From: Paenibacillus sp. FSL R5-0623
Lineage (GTDB): Bacteria; Bacillota; Bacilli; Paenibacillales; Paenibacillaceae
Reading direction: 5' to 3'
Assembly: GCF_037974265.1 (NCBI RefSeq)
Contig: NZ_CP150233.1
Location: 3,038,001 to 3,102,000, forward strand
DNA length: 64,000 nt
Of the stretch, positions 16,094 through 24,296 are shown one piece after another. The notes beneath the pieces were generated by a model. It saw only the letters and a list, made by a program, of their open reading frames with translations. It was not told the origin of the DNA and ran no database searches. The stretch's first letter is position 1. Each line of letters opens with the position of its first letter. The position numbers and the translations under genes were made by a program.

Positions 16094-18721
16094 ATGCAGG
16101 TTCAAAAGGTCGACCATCACGAATTGTTCGAGCAGATATACAACCAAGCACCTATTGGAATTGCACTCGTTGCTCCGACAGGAGAATGGAGAAAAGTGAA
16201 TCCCGCATTTTGCTGTATGCTGGGTTTTACGTATGAGGAGTTAACGAAGCTCACCTACCAGGATATTACGCATCCGGATGATTCACCACAAGATGTGATC
16301 TATAACTGCGAGCTATTCGAAGGTAAATCGAAAGAGTATCAATATGAAAAACGTTATATCCATAAAAATGGTAACATCTTATGGATTTCATTGCATGTTT
16401 CATTAGTTCGTAGGGAATTTACGGATGAACCTCTTTACTTCATTTGCCATATTGTTGATATAACTGACCGCAAAATGTCTGAACAAAAACTTCTGCATAG
16501 TGAAGAAATGTTCAAACTTATTACAGATCATGCTCAGGAGATCATCTATATTGCTGATCAGGAGGGCGTTTGTCGGTTCTGCTCTCCCTCAGTCCAACGT
16601 TTGTTGGGTTATTCGCCAGAAGAAGTAATTGGTCAAAATAATGATGCATATTTCCACCCACAAGATGTGGAACGGATCTCACAGATGGACTTGACTAAAG
16701 GAAATCTGTTGAATATCAGGGTCCGTCATAAAGAGGGACATTATATGTGGTTCGAGACCACATACAAGGTCTTTGGTGATGCTGAGCATGGACAGCAGAT
16801 TCTTTCGATTGGACGAGATGTATCCGAACGAAAAAAACATAAAGATATCAGTGCAGAGGCTGAACGCATCGCTTTGATTGGCAGCTGGGAGTGGGATATG
16901 GTCAAAGACCAGATCGCACTTTCCGATCAGATTTTTGAAATTTTTGAACTTGAACGCACCCGTAAATCATACTGTGCAAATGATGTTTTTAAAGTTATGA
17001 ATGCTGCGGACATAGCCTCTTTGCAAGAACAAATGGAATGGGTAAAACAAGGAAAACCGCTTGATTTTGAATACAAGCACAGTAGCTCTGATGGAAGTGA
17101 GAAGTATCTTCACTTACGCGGGCTGATCACGCTCGATGAATATCAGCAGCCAGTTCAGCTGAACGGAACACTACAGGATATCACTGAACGTAAACGTATT
17201 GAATTTAAATTGCAGGAATCTGTGGAGCGATACACTTCACTTAAGAAATATAATCATGACGCCATTATCTCGTTTAACATGGATGGTAATATTATGAATG
17301 CGAATCCAGTAGCGGTGAAACTGACGGGTTGCCCCGTGGCTGAAATGATCGATACAAGCATAAGCAGATTTATTGGAGCGAGTAATCTCGGTCTGATCCT
17401 GCGCAGTAATAATGAGTTGGCTGAAAAGGAAATCAATGCTGTTCGCCATACGGATGGAACCGAGACAGAAGTCTTGGCTACGCTTGCTCCGATCATTATT
17501 AATAACTCTAATGTCGGGTACTACTTGATTGCAAAGGATATTACGGAGCAGAAAAAGCTGCTAGTTGCCAAAGAGACAGCCGAGAGAATGAATAAGGCCA
17601 AAAGTGAGTTTCTTGCGATGATGAGTCATGAAATTCGTACACCAATGAACGGTGTAATTGGGATGACGGATTTGCTTCTGGATACCCCTGGTCTTAGCGG
17701 GGAACAGAAGGAATATATCGAAATCATCCAGAAGAGCGGAGATTCCTTACTCGCCATCATTAATGATATTCTTGATTTTTCCAAAATTGAGTCAGGCAAA
17801 ACCGATCTGGTAGATGATCCTTTTGATCTCGCAGAAATCGTCACAGAGACCGTGCAAATCGTAAAACCACTGGCTCGCGAAAAGAAGTTGGATGTTCGTA
17901 TGTGCGTAGATGACGCCATTCCGACTCCTGTGTATGGCGATGCTTACCGTCTTAAACAGGTACTTACCAATATCATTGGCAACGCGGTTAAGTTCACTTC
18001 AGAGGGCGGCGTTGAAATTGACGTTGGCATTAAGGAGAAGTGTGGCAATACCGTACAGCTTTATTTTAAAGTGAAGGATTCGGGTATTGGGATTCCGGTT
18101 GAGAGAAAACAACAATTATTTGAGCCATTCTACCAACTGGAGAATTTCATGACTCGCAAACCTCAGGGCACGGGTCTTGGCCTTGCCATTAGCAAAAAAT
18201 TGGTGGAGCTTATGCAAGGAGATATCTGGATCGAGGAATCGGATGAGCCGGGTACAATATTTGTATTTACTGCACGCTTTAAATTAACGAACGGTGAAGA
18301 GGGCAACAGGTTAGATCAACAACAGAAAAAGAACAGAACATCCGCTTTGCGGATTCTAATTGCAGAAGACAATGAAGTGAACCAACTCGTCCTTAGCAGA
18401 ATAATTGAGAAAAAAGGACATGTTGTGGATCATGTCGTGGACGGTGTTGAAGCGGTTGAGGCGGTCAAACACATTGCATACGATATTGTCTTCATGGATG
18501 TGCATATGCCAAGGCTGGATGGATTCGAAGCGACAAAAATGATTAAAGAATTGAAGTCCTCTGAGGATTGTCCATATATTATTGCGGTGACTGCAAATGC
18601 CGTAAGAGGAGACATGGAAAACTGCTTGAAGGCAGGCATGGATGCGTATGTCAGCAAACCGATAAAAATTGAGTCCATTATGCAAGCATTGGAGACCTAT
18701 TACATCAAAAATAATCTTTGA
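16094..18721 (+). CDS. Hybrid sensor histidine kinase with four PAS domains and receiver
   Basis: 875 aa from ATG 16094, which AAGGAGAG precedes by 7 nt (ATG 16073 lacks a site). No membrane segments: a cytoplasmic sensor. Order: PAS 1 (about 5-125), PAS 2 (130-255), PAS 3 (260-375), PAS 4 (385-500), HisKA with H512 in SHEIRTPMNG, HATPase (about 610-740; N-box IIGNAVKFT, G-box GTGLGLAIS), and a receiver with D802 in VFMDVHMPRLDG. The PAS1, PAS2 and PAS3 C-caps end in DITDRK, DVSERK and DITERK as is typical. No phosphotransfer protein or output regulator adjoins it, so the pathway is unknown. Confidence 0.93.
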   Translation: MQVQKVDHHELFEQIYNQAPIGIALVAPTGEWRKVNPAFCCMLGFTYEELTKLTYQDITHPDDSPQDVIYNCELFEGKSKEYQYEKRYIHKNGNILWISLHVSLVRREFTDEPLYFICHIVDITDRKMSEQKLLHSEEMFKLITDHAQEIIYIADQEGVCRFCSPSVQRLLGYSPEEVIGQNNDAYFHPQDVERISQMDLTKGNLLNIRVRHKEGHYMWFETTYKVFGDAEHGQQILSIGRDVSERKKHKDISAEAERIALIGSWEWDMVKDQIALSDQIFEIFELERTRKSYCANDVFKVMNAADIASLQEQMEWVKQGKPLDFEYKHSSSDGSEKYLHLRGLITLDEYQQPVQLNGTLQDITERKRIEFKLQESVERYTSLKKYNHDAIISFNMDGNIMNANPVAVKLTGCPVAEMIDTSISRFIGASNLGLILRSNNELAEKEINAVRHTDGTETEVLATLAPIIINNSNVGYYLIAKDITEQKKLLVAKETAERMNKAKSEFLAMMSHEIRTPMNGVIGMTDLLLDTPGLSGEQKEYIEIIQKSGDSLLAIINDILDFSKIESGKTDLVDDPFDLAEIVTETVQIVKPLAREKKLDVRMCVDDAIPTPVYGDAYRLKQVLTNIIGNAVKFTSEGGVEIDVGIKEKCGNTVQLYFKVKDSGIGIPVERKQQLFEPFYQLENFMTRKPQGTGLGLAISKKLVELMQGDIWIEESDEPGTIFVFTARFKLTNGEEGNRLDQQQKKNRTSALRILIAEDNEVNQLVLSRIIEKKGHVVDHVVDGVEAVEAVKHIAYDIVFMDVHMPRLDGFEATKMIKELKSSEDCPYIIAVTANAVRGDMENCLKAGMDAYVSKPIKIESIMQALETYYIKNNL

Positions 18722-18749
18722 GCGCGCTAAAAATGGATTCATGAGCAAA

Positions 18750-18787
18750 AAGTTGCTAGCTTATCTAAATAGGCTAGCAACTTTTTT
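18750..18787. terminator. Terminator between hybrid kinase and SgrR-like gene
   Basis: AAGTTGCTAGC / GCTAGCAACTT with T-run on the right and A-run on the left; convergent genes on both sides. Confidence 0.88.
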
Positions 18788-18799
18788 ATGCACAAATCT

Positions 18800-20566
18800 C
18801 TAAGGATTTTTGATCCACAATTTGGAGATGTCCAGATAACCGAATTCTGCTACCTGCATGCCGAAGATGCTCTGATCCAGTTCGGCCTGCTTGTTCATGT
18901 GACAGCCATGCAAGATCCAACAGTGATCACGTAGCAAGGCTTCAGCTTCATCCAGGAGCGCAGTACGGTCTGCCCGATGAAGCGTTGCGAAATGATCCAG
19001 TTTGTCATCCAATTGAGACTGGAATACAGGAGACATACACATATGAAAATGGTTGGACAGGTTTTTGAAAAAGTGAATCATGCCGTACTGCCAATCTTCC
19101 TCCAGGATCTCTTCAGCGAGGATCAATTGCGCGTTCGTGGTTTCCTCTGAGTTGAAATAATCCACAACGGCCTGCATGTTAATGTTCAGACCGATGGACG
19201 CTGCTCGACACTGGAACCACTGCGCAACGTCTGCCTCCTTATTATGTTTATACGATAATGTTACCGTCTCACCCTGGTACCCACAGTTATGCAGCAATTC
19301 TCGAGCATGCTCAAGAGAGGCAGCGGTCCAGTCTTGGGCTGCACTTTTCCAGGGTAAAAAGCTGCTGGCTGGTGTGATCCGATTGCCACCGAGATCTCGG
19401 ACAAGTGCAACCGAATCATAGACGATACGCAGGGCTTGTCGAAATAAGGGATGATGATGGATGCCTTCCTTGTGAAAATTGAACAGCATATACTGACAAC
19501 CCAGCGCCGGATAATTGATACTGTTCGTCTGATCACAGCCTGTTGCGAGACTCAATCGATCTGTACCCGGTAGCTCATAATAGCGATCATTTGGACTCAG
19601 GTCAGGCACAAACCAAAAATGGACTTGATCCAGATGTGGCCGGATGCCGTAGTAAGCATCAAAAGCAGTAAGCTCCAGCACATCCTCATTCAGCTCAGAG
19701 ATCAGAAAAGGACCGGTACCAATTAATGTATTGGTTACATTGTAATCATAGGGCAGGATTGTCATCCGAATACAACTGAACAGATGCAAGAAGAATCGAT
19801 TAGGACGATGTAGAACAAACTTGATGCAGTAATCACCAGCTACTTCCGCACGTTCAATATCCCGATATAACCAGATGGACGGACTATGTACATCAATCAA
19901 TCGTTGAGACGTCGCTTGCACATCCCGGGAAGTCATGACACGGCCGTTGTGGAAACGTACACCTTTTCGGAGATAGAAGGTCCATAAGCGATGGTCCTCG
20001 CTGCACTCCCACATGTGAGCCAGTGCTGGCAGGAATGATTCCGTCTTGGCATCATAAGTGATCAACGTATTACAAACCTGGCTTAATAGGTAGGTTTCAA
20101 ATGCAGTATATACAAAGGCTGGGTCCAAATCACCTAACTGGCGTGACCTCATGATGCGCAGAATATCCTGACCAGAGGCAGTTTCATCGTGACTATGAAA
20201 TCCCATCTGTTGATGGAGGGAGAGCATGAGCTGTTCTCGCAATGTATCATCCACCTGAACAGTTCCGATGAGTTCAATAGCATTTTTCATTTTGCCTTTA
20301 CCTAAAAGTTCGGTAAAACTCGCTTCTAGCGCTTCATTCATGCTACGCAGCATCGTTAACTCCGAATGATGTCCACGACCACGCCCGGGGTGCCAATGGA
20401 TAAAGCCTTGTTCCTCCAATTTTCTAAGAATGAATTTCACATTACGAGGGGTGCAGCACAAGGCAGCGGACAGGCTATCAATCGTTACCGCTACAGGTTC
20501 ATGAAGTTTGAATGAAAGTTGTTCGGCACCTGCGAGCCTTATAAAGTGTGTATGCAGGGTATCCAT
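18800..20566 (-). CDS. SgrR-family regulator: HTH plus solute-binding domain
   Basis: 588 aa from ATG 20566, correctly spaced to GAGGAGT at 20574-20580; the ATG at 20572 is too close. The N-terminal winged-helix (about 1-100; SAALCCTPRNVKFILRKL) is fused to a periplasmic-type SBP_bac_5 domain (about 150-580) without a signal peptide, the SgrR architecture in which the binding domain senses a small molecule in the cytoplasm. Divergent from an MFS transporter across a 145-bp gap containing a 30-bp inverted repeat, parallel to sgrR-setA of enterobacteria. Ligand unknown. Confidence 0.88.
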   Translation of the reverse strand: MDTLHTHFIRLAGAEQLSFKLHEPVAVTIDSLSAALCCTPRNVKFILRKLEEQGFIHWHPGRGRGHHSELTMLRSMNEALEASFTELLGKGKMKNAIELIGTVQVDDTLREQLMLSLHQQMGFHSHDETASGQDILRIMRSRQLGDLDPAFVYTAFETYLLSQVCNTLITYDAKTESFLPALAHMWECSEDHRLWTFYLRKGVRFHNGRVMTSRDVQATSQRLIDVHSPSIWLYRDIERAEVAGDYCIKFVLHRPNRFFLHLFSCIRMTILPYDYNVTNTLIGTGPFLISELNEDVLELTAFDAYYGIRPHLDQVHFWFVPDLSPNDRYYELPGTDRLSLATGCDQTNSINYPALGCQYMLFNFHKEGIHHHPLFRQALRIVYDSVALVRDLGGNRITPASSFLPWKSAAQDWTAASLEHARELLHNCGYQGETVTLSYKHNKEADVAQWFQCRAASIGLNINMQAVVDYFNSEETTNAQLILAEEILEEDWQYGMIHFFKNLSNHFHMCMSPVFQSQLDDKLDHFATLHRADRTALLDEAEALLRDHCWILHGCHMNKQAELDQSIFGMQVAEFGYLDISKLWIKNP

Positions 20567-20590
20567 GGTCATGACTCCTCTATTAAAGGT

Positions 20591-20620
20591 GAAAAGTGTG
20601 ATCATATGTTTACACTTTTC
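20591..20620. promoter_or_regulatory. Inverted repeat, candidate operator for the SgrR-like protein
   Basis: GAAAAGTGT (20591-20599) and ACACTTTTC (20612-20620) are perfect 9-bp inverted arms 12 bp apart, in the divergent gap between regulator and transporter. No T-run follows in the sense of either gene, so an operator is more likely than a terminator. Confidence 0.6.
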
Positions 20621-20711
20621 TTTCCCCCTTTTATCCTTACAATTATACATTAGAAGATGTAGTTCAAAAAGTCCGCTTTTGAAGCACTTAGAAAGAATAG
20701 GAGAAGTTCAT

Positions 20712-21947
20712 ATGAAGCAATATTTAAGACAAATTCACCCTTTGGCATGGACGATCATTATCGGAACCATGTTTGGACGTCTTGTAACGTCAATGAGTAT
20801 CCCGTTTCTATCCATCTATTTGACACGTGTACTAGAGGCTACACCGACCCAGACCGGTATTACTGTGGCCGTTAGCTCGCTGGCAGGTGTCATGGTCAGC
20901 TTTTATGGAGGTTATATTTCGGACCGGATCGGTCGCAAAATTGTGATGTTAATCTCGGTATTTAGCTGGGCAGGTGTGTTTTTCATTTTTTCAGCAGCAG
21001 AGCATCTATGGGTGTTCTTTGTTGCCAATACGTTAAACGGATTATGCCGTGCAGTATTCGAGCCTACCTCCAGAGCCCTGTTATCGGATATTACTTCTCC
21101 GCAGAACAAATTGCTGGTGTTCAACCTCAGATATGCTGCAATTAATCTCGGCGTGGTCTTTGGGCCAATTATCGGATTTCAACTGGGATCGTCTGAATCG
21201 ACATTTCCATTTGTGATTTCCGGCTTGGTATACATAGCCTATGGACTTGTACTGTTTCTGCAATTCAAGCTACAGCATGCCAATTTGCCAGAGCGTCATC
21301 AGGCAACCGCACCACGTTTGCGTGAAGCACTCATGACCACTGGTCGCGACCGGGTGTTTCTGCCAGTATTGATCGGTACCACATTTTGTGTTCTGGGTTA
21401 CGGACACTTCAGTTCTACATTGGCACAGTACTTGGCGAGGAGCCCGATCTTTGAGAATGGAAGTCAGATGTTCTCGTACATGCTTTCCCTGAATGCCGTG
21501 ACGGTATTGATTATTCAGTATCCGCTTGTGCGAACATTCCGAAACTTTCCACCGCTTGTTCCTCTGATTGTGGGTAATCTGCTGGTTGCAACCAGTCTGA
21601 TGATGGTTGGAATCGCTGAAGGTGTACTCATGATGATGATGAGTGTCATACTATTTACCATTGGGGAAGTATTATTGTTCACGATGATGGATATGCTCAT
21701 CGACCGGATTGCGAAGCCGGAATGGAAGGGAACGTATTTCGGGACCATCGGCTTCAATAATATTGGTAGTGTCATTGCTCCTGTAATGGGAGGGGTGTTA
21801 TTAAGTCAATTTGGAGCGGAGAATGGGCTGGCTGTCTTTGTACCGATTGCACTGACAACAGCACTGGGAGTGCCTTTTCTTCTGATCGCACATAGACGCC
21901 TTGTTGTTAGAGAGAAGCAAACGGAGTCCACATCATTGGGTATGTAG
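20712..21947 (+). CDS. MFS transporter (drug/sugar efflux type)
   Basis: 411 aa from ATG 20712 behind AGGAGAAG. Twelve hydrophobic helices, with the MFS loop 2-3 motif GGYISDRIGRK and a central cytoplasmic loop of about 25 residues. It begins with MKQYLRQIHPLAW and has the general shape of SetA/MdtG-like exporters. Divergent from the SgrR-like regulator, which probably controls it; a sugar-phosphate-stress or drug efflux role would fit but is not shown. Confidence 0.88.
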   Translation: MKQYLRQIHPLAWTIIIGTMFGRLVTSMSIPFLSIYLTRVLEATPTQTGITVAVSSLAGVMVSFYGGYISDRIGRKIVMLISVFSWAGVFFIFSAAEHLWVFFVANTLNGLCRAVFEPTSRALLSDITSPQNKLLVFNLRYAAINLGVVFGPIIGFQLGSSESTFPFVISGLVYIAYGLVLFLQFKLQHANLPERHQATAPRLREALMTTGRDRVFLPVLIGTTFCVLGYGHFSSTLAQYLARSPIFENGSQMFSYMLSLNAVTVLIIQYPLVRTFRNFPPLVPLIVGNLLVATSLMMVGIAEGVLMMMMSVILFTIGEVLLFTMMDMLIDRIAKPEWKGTYFGTIGFNNIGSVIAPVMGGVLLSQFGAENGLAVFVPIALTTALGVPFLLIAHRRLVVREKQTESTSLGM

Positions 21948-22001
21948 CAGGAATTGAAAGATTAATGACATGAATTAAATAACAATTCAGTTAAAATTAT
22001 C

Positions 22002-22030
22002 TTGACGGATGTTAAACCAGCGAATACAAT
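22002..22030 (+). promoter_or_regulatory. Strong sigma-A promoter of the ABC exporter leader
   Basis: TTGACG (22002-22007), exactly 17 bp, TACAAT (22025-22030). Places the transcript start near 22037, leaving a leader of about 510 nt before the first ABC gene. Confidence 0.8.
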
Positions 22031-22036
22031 AAACAA

Positions 22037-22297
22037 CAAATATGTGAAACGGGTGGGATGATGATTATGTTTATGCCTATACAGATTTCGAATCGATAAC
22101 TGAATACGCATGAGCATAGTGACATTAATCCAATTTTTTTGCAATGATCGCGTTGGGACAGTCATGTTTGTGCACCTCTGTCGTGGACGCTCATCATTAT
22201 TGCGATGCAGAGGAGATACGGGAAATGCTTTGCATTTCATTCGATCTCTTTTGGCTACAAGCTGTAGATGAACATTAGTTCATCTATGGCTTTTTTG
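22037..22297 (+). promoter_or_regulatory. Structured leader with attenuator-like alternative hairpins
   Basis: Between the promoter and the ABC genes three hairpins can be drawn. Hairpin 1: CCTCTG (22175-22180) with CAGAGG (22208-22213). Hairpin 2: AGAGGAGAT (22209-22217) with ATCTCTTTT (22244-22252), enclosing GAAATGC/GCATTTC (22222-22238). They share bases and exclude each other. A 14-bp terminator follows at 22260-22293. Short ORFs lie inside: 22058-22099 (13 codons behind GGGTGGG), 22144-22278 (44 codons, no ribosome site) and 22164-22271 (35 codons, weak site); the last two end inside the terminator. This resembles ribosome-dependent attenuators of antibiotic exporters; the mechanism is inferred. 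Confidence 0.6.
22260..22297 (+). terminator. Intrinsic terminator inside the leader
   Basis: 14-bp stem with GTAGATGAAC / GTTCATCTAT core, loop ATTA and six T. It lies about 255 nt upstream of the ABC gene, so it must be bypassed for expression from the promoter at 22002. Confidence 0.85.
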
Positions 22298-22386
22298 CAT
22301 GCATTCCACCCAATTTGTTCACATGGAAAGGAGCGTTTGGAGCGTTATTTTATAAAAAACTAACTTGTTATAAAGGAGAATGTACA

Positions 22387-22464
22387 ATGGTCAACATATG
22401 TTCTACATATCAATTATGGGCGGGAAATCCCGATTTTAATGTCATTATGTATGACTCATCCTAG
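22387..22464 (+). CDS. Possible leader peptide, 25 aa
   Basis: ATG 22387 is preceded by AAAGGAGAA with good spacing, one of the best ribosome sites in the window, and the frame closes after 25 codons with TAG, 86 nt before the ABC start. It is hydrophilic with Cys, Trp and two Tyr, starting MVNICSTYQLW. It sits between the leader terminator and the exporter genes. It may regulate translation of the exporter or be a true microprotein; function not shown. Confidence 0.5.
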   Translation: MVNICSTYQLWAGNPDFNVIMYDSS

Positions 22465-22550
22465 TAAGAAAAAGTTGCTGTGTCGATAAGACTATCAATA
22501 AATTGGAATAGGCAAGAACAATTAAATAAACCGATAAAGAGGTGGGACTT

Positions 22551-24296
22551 GTGCCCAAAACAGAGAAAATCTCCATGTCATGGCTGCTGCGTTATCTAAA
22601 ACCAGTTAAAGGACGGCTGGCCTTACTTTTAATCATGTTGCTCACATCAACGGGGCTTCAGCTCTTGAATCCACAGATTATCAAACGTTTTATCGATACA
22701 GCAGCAAGTGGGGGAGTCCTCACCAATCTTGTTCAGCTCGCAGGAATATTTCTGGTTGTTGCCGTGTTTAATCAACTCATCACGGTAGCGGTCAGTTATT
22801 TGGGGAACGACGTGGCCTGGCGGGCCACGAATCAACTGCGCGGAGATCTGCTGAAGCACTGCCTGCGTCTTGATATGCGTTTTCATAATGTGAAAACACC
22901 TGGAGAGATGATTGAACGTGTGGATGGAGACGTAACGAGTATCTCCAATTTTTTCGCGATGTTCATTGTGCAAGTGATCGGGAGTTTTGTACTGCTGGCC
23001 GGAATTCTCGGGTTCATGTTCAGTGTCAATGTACCCATTGCTTTGGTTATGACCGTGTTTACATTGTTATCGATCCTGTTCATGGTGTTCATACGGAATC
23101 TGGGAGTTGACTCTTCCAAAAATGAGCGGGCGGCCAGTGCTTCCCTGTTCGGATTAATTGAAGAACGCATTGCCGGGATTGAAGATGTGCAAGCGAATGG
23201 TCATGTGCCGTATGTGATGAACCGCTTTTACCGCACAATGCGCACGGTATTCCGTAAGGGGAGAAAAGCCTGGCTGCTACGGGTTATTCCGTGGAATACC
23301 ACCGTAGTTCTGTTTGCTCTGGCGGTCACTGCGGTGCTTTTGCTGGGTGTGCATTATTATATGGAAGGTCTAATTAGTATCGGAACGTTATTTCTGATCT
23401 ACCAATATACACAGATGCTGAATGATCCGATTGAGATGCTTGGAGATCAGGTACAGGAGTTTCAAAAAGCAAAATCAGGCATGTTGCGCTCCAGAGAGCT
23501 GTTGTCCATGCATAGTGTGATTGAAGAGGGTACAGAGGAGCAATTGCCGGAAGGACCTCTTGGATTGGAATTCAGTCAGGTGCACTTCAGTTATAACCAG
23601 GATAAACCGGTATTGCAGGACATTACTTTTGCTATTAAGCCTGGTGAACGTCTGGGAATCATCGGTCGCACAGGGAGCGGCAAATCGAGTCTTAGTCGTG
23701 TTCTTCTCCGGCTGTATAATCTGGATCGGGGTACGATTCGTGTAGGTGGAACGGATATCACAAAGCTTTCGTTACAAGCGCTCTATCGCCGGGTGGGTAT
23801 GGTGACACAGGATGTGCAGCTGTTTGATGGCACGCTGCGTGATAACCTTACGCTATTCAATGGAGATGTATCGGATCAGATGATCAAGGAGACGACGGAT
23901 CGACTTGGACTTAGCCAATGGATTAATTCACAACCAGAAGGGCTTGATACGTATCTGGCAGCAGGTGGAGCTTCATTGTCGGCAGGGGAAGCACAGTTAT
24001 TTGCCCTAACCCGCGTATTCCTGACCGAACCGAGTCTGGTTATTCTGGATGAGCCTTCATCGCGTCTGGATGCTGCGACCGAAGGAATGCTTCAATCTGC
24101 GATTGACCAGTTAATGAAACAATCCACCGGAGTGATTATTGCTCACCTACTGGCTACGCTGGAGAAAGTGGACCGGATTATGGTGCTCGGGGATGGGAAG
24201 GTACTGGAATTTGGAGCGAGAGAAGAACTTGCCAGTAACCCGGCATCTCACTATGCCAGACTGCTCATTACAGGCCGAGAGGAGGAATTGGCATGA
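22551..24296 (+). CDS. ABC exporter half-transporter, subunit 1
   Basis: 581 aa from GTG 22551 (AGAGGTGG upstream; GTG 22542 lies within that site). N-terminal six-helix exporter domain (about 10-305), C-terminal NBD (about 330-575): Walker A GRTGSGKSS, signature LSAGEAQ (deviates from LSGGQ), Walker B VILDEPSS with the catalytic glutamate intact, and an H in the switch region (IIAHLLATL). Overlaps subunit 2 by 4 nt. With subunit 2 it should form a heterodimeric multidrug-type exporter in the style of BmrCD or YfiBC. The leader suggests drug-responsive control. Confidence 0.9.
   Translation: MPKTEKISMSWLLRYLKPVKGRLALLLIMLLTSTGLQLLNPQIIKRFIDTAASGGVLTNLVQLAGIFLVVAVFNQLITVAVSYLGNDVAWRATNQLRGDLLKHCLRLDMRFHNVKTPGEMIERVDGDVTSISNFFAMFIVQVIGSFVLLAGILGFMFSVNVPIALVMTVFTLLSILFMVFIRNLGVDSSKNERAASASLFGLIEERIAGIEDVQANGHVPYVMNRFYRTMRTVFRKGRKAWLLRVIPWNTTVVLFALAVTAVLLLGVHYYMEGLISIGTLFLIYQYTQMLNDPIEMLGDQVQEFQKAKSGMLRSRELLSMHSVIEEGTEEQLPEGPLGLEFSQVHFSYNQDKPVLQDITFAIKPGERLGIIGRTGSGKSSLSRVLLRLYNLDRGTIRVGGTDITKLSLQALYRRVGMVTQDVQLFDGTLRDNLTLFNGDVSDQMIKETTDRLGLSQWINSQPEGLDTYLAAGGASLSAGEAQLFALTRVFLTEPSLVILDEPSSRLDAATEGMLQSAIDQLMKQSTGVIIAHLLATLEKVDRIMVLGDGKVLEFGAREELASNPASHYARLLITGREEELA

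Noticed and set aside
22144..22278. 44-codon ORF in the ABC leader
   Set aside because: No ribosome site; kept only as part of the leader description.
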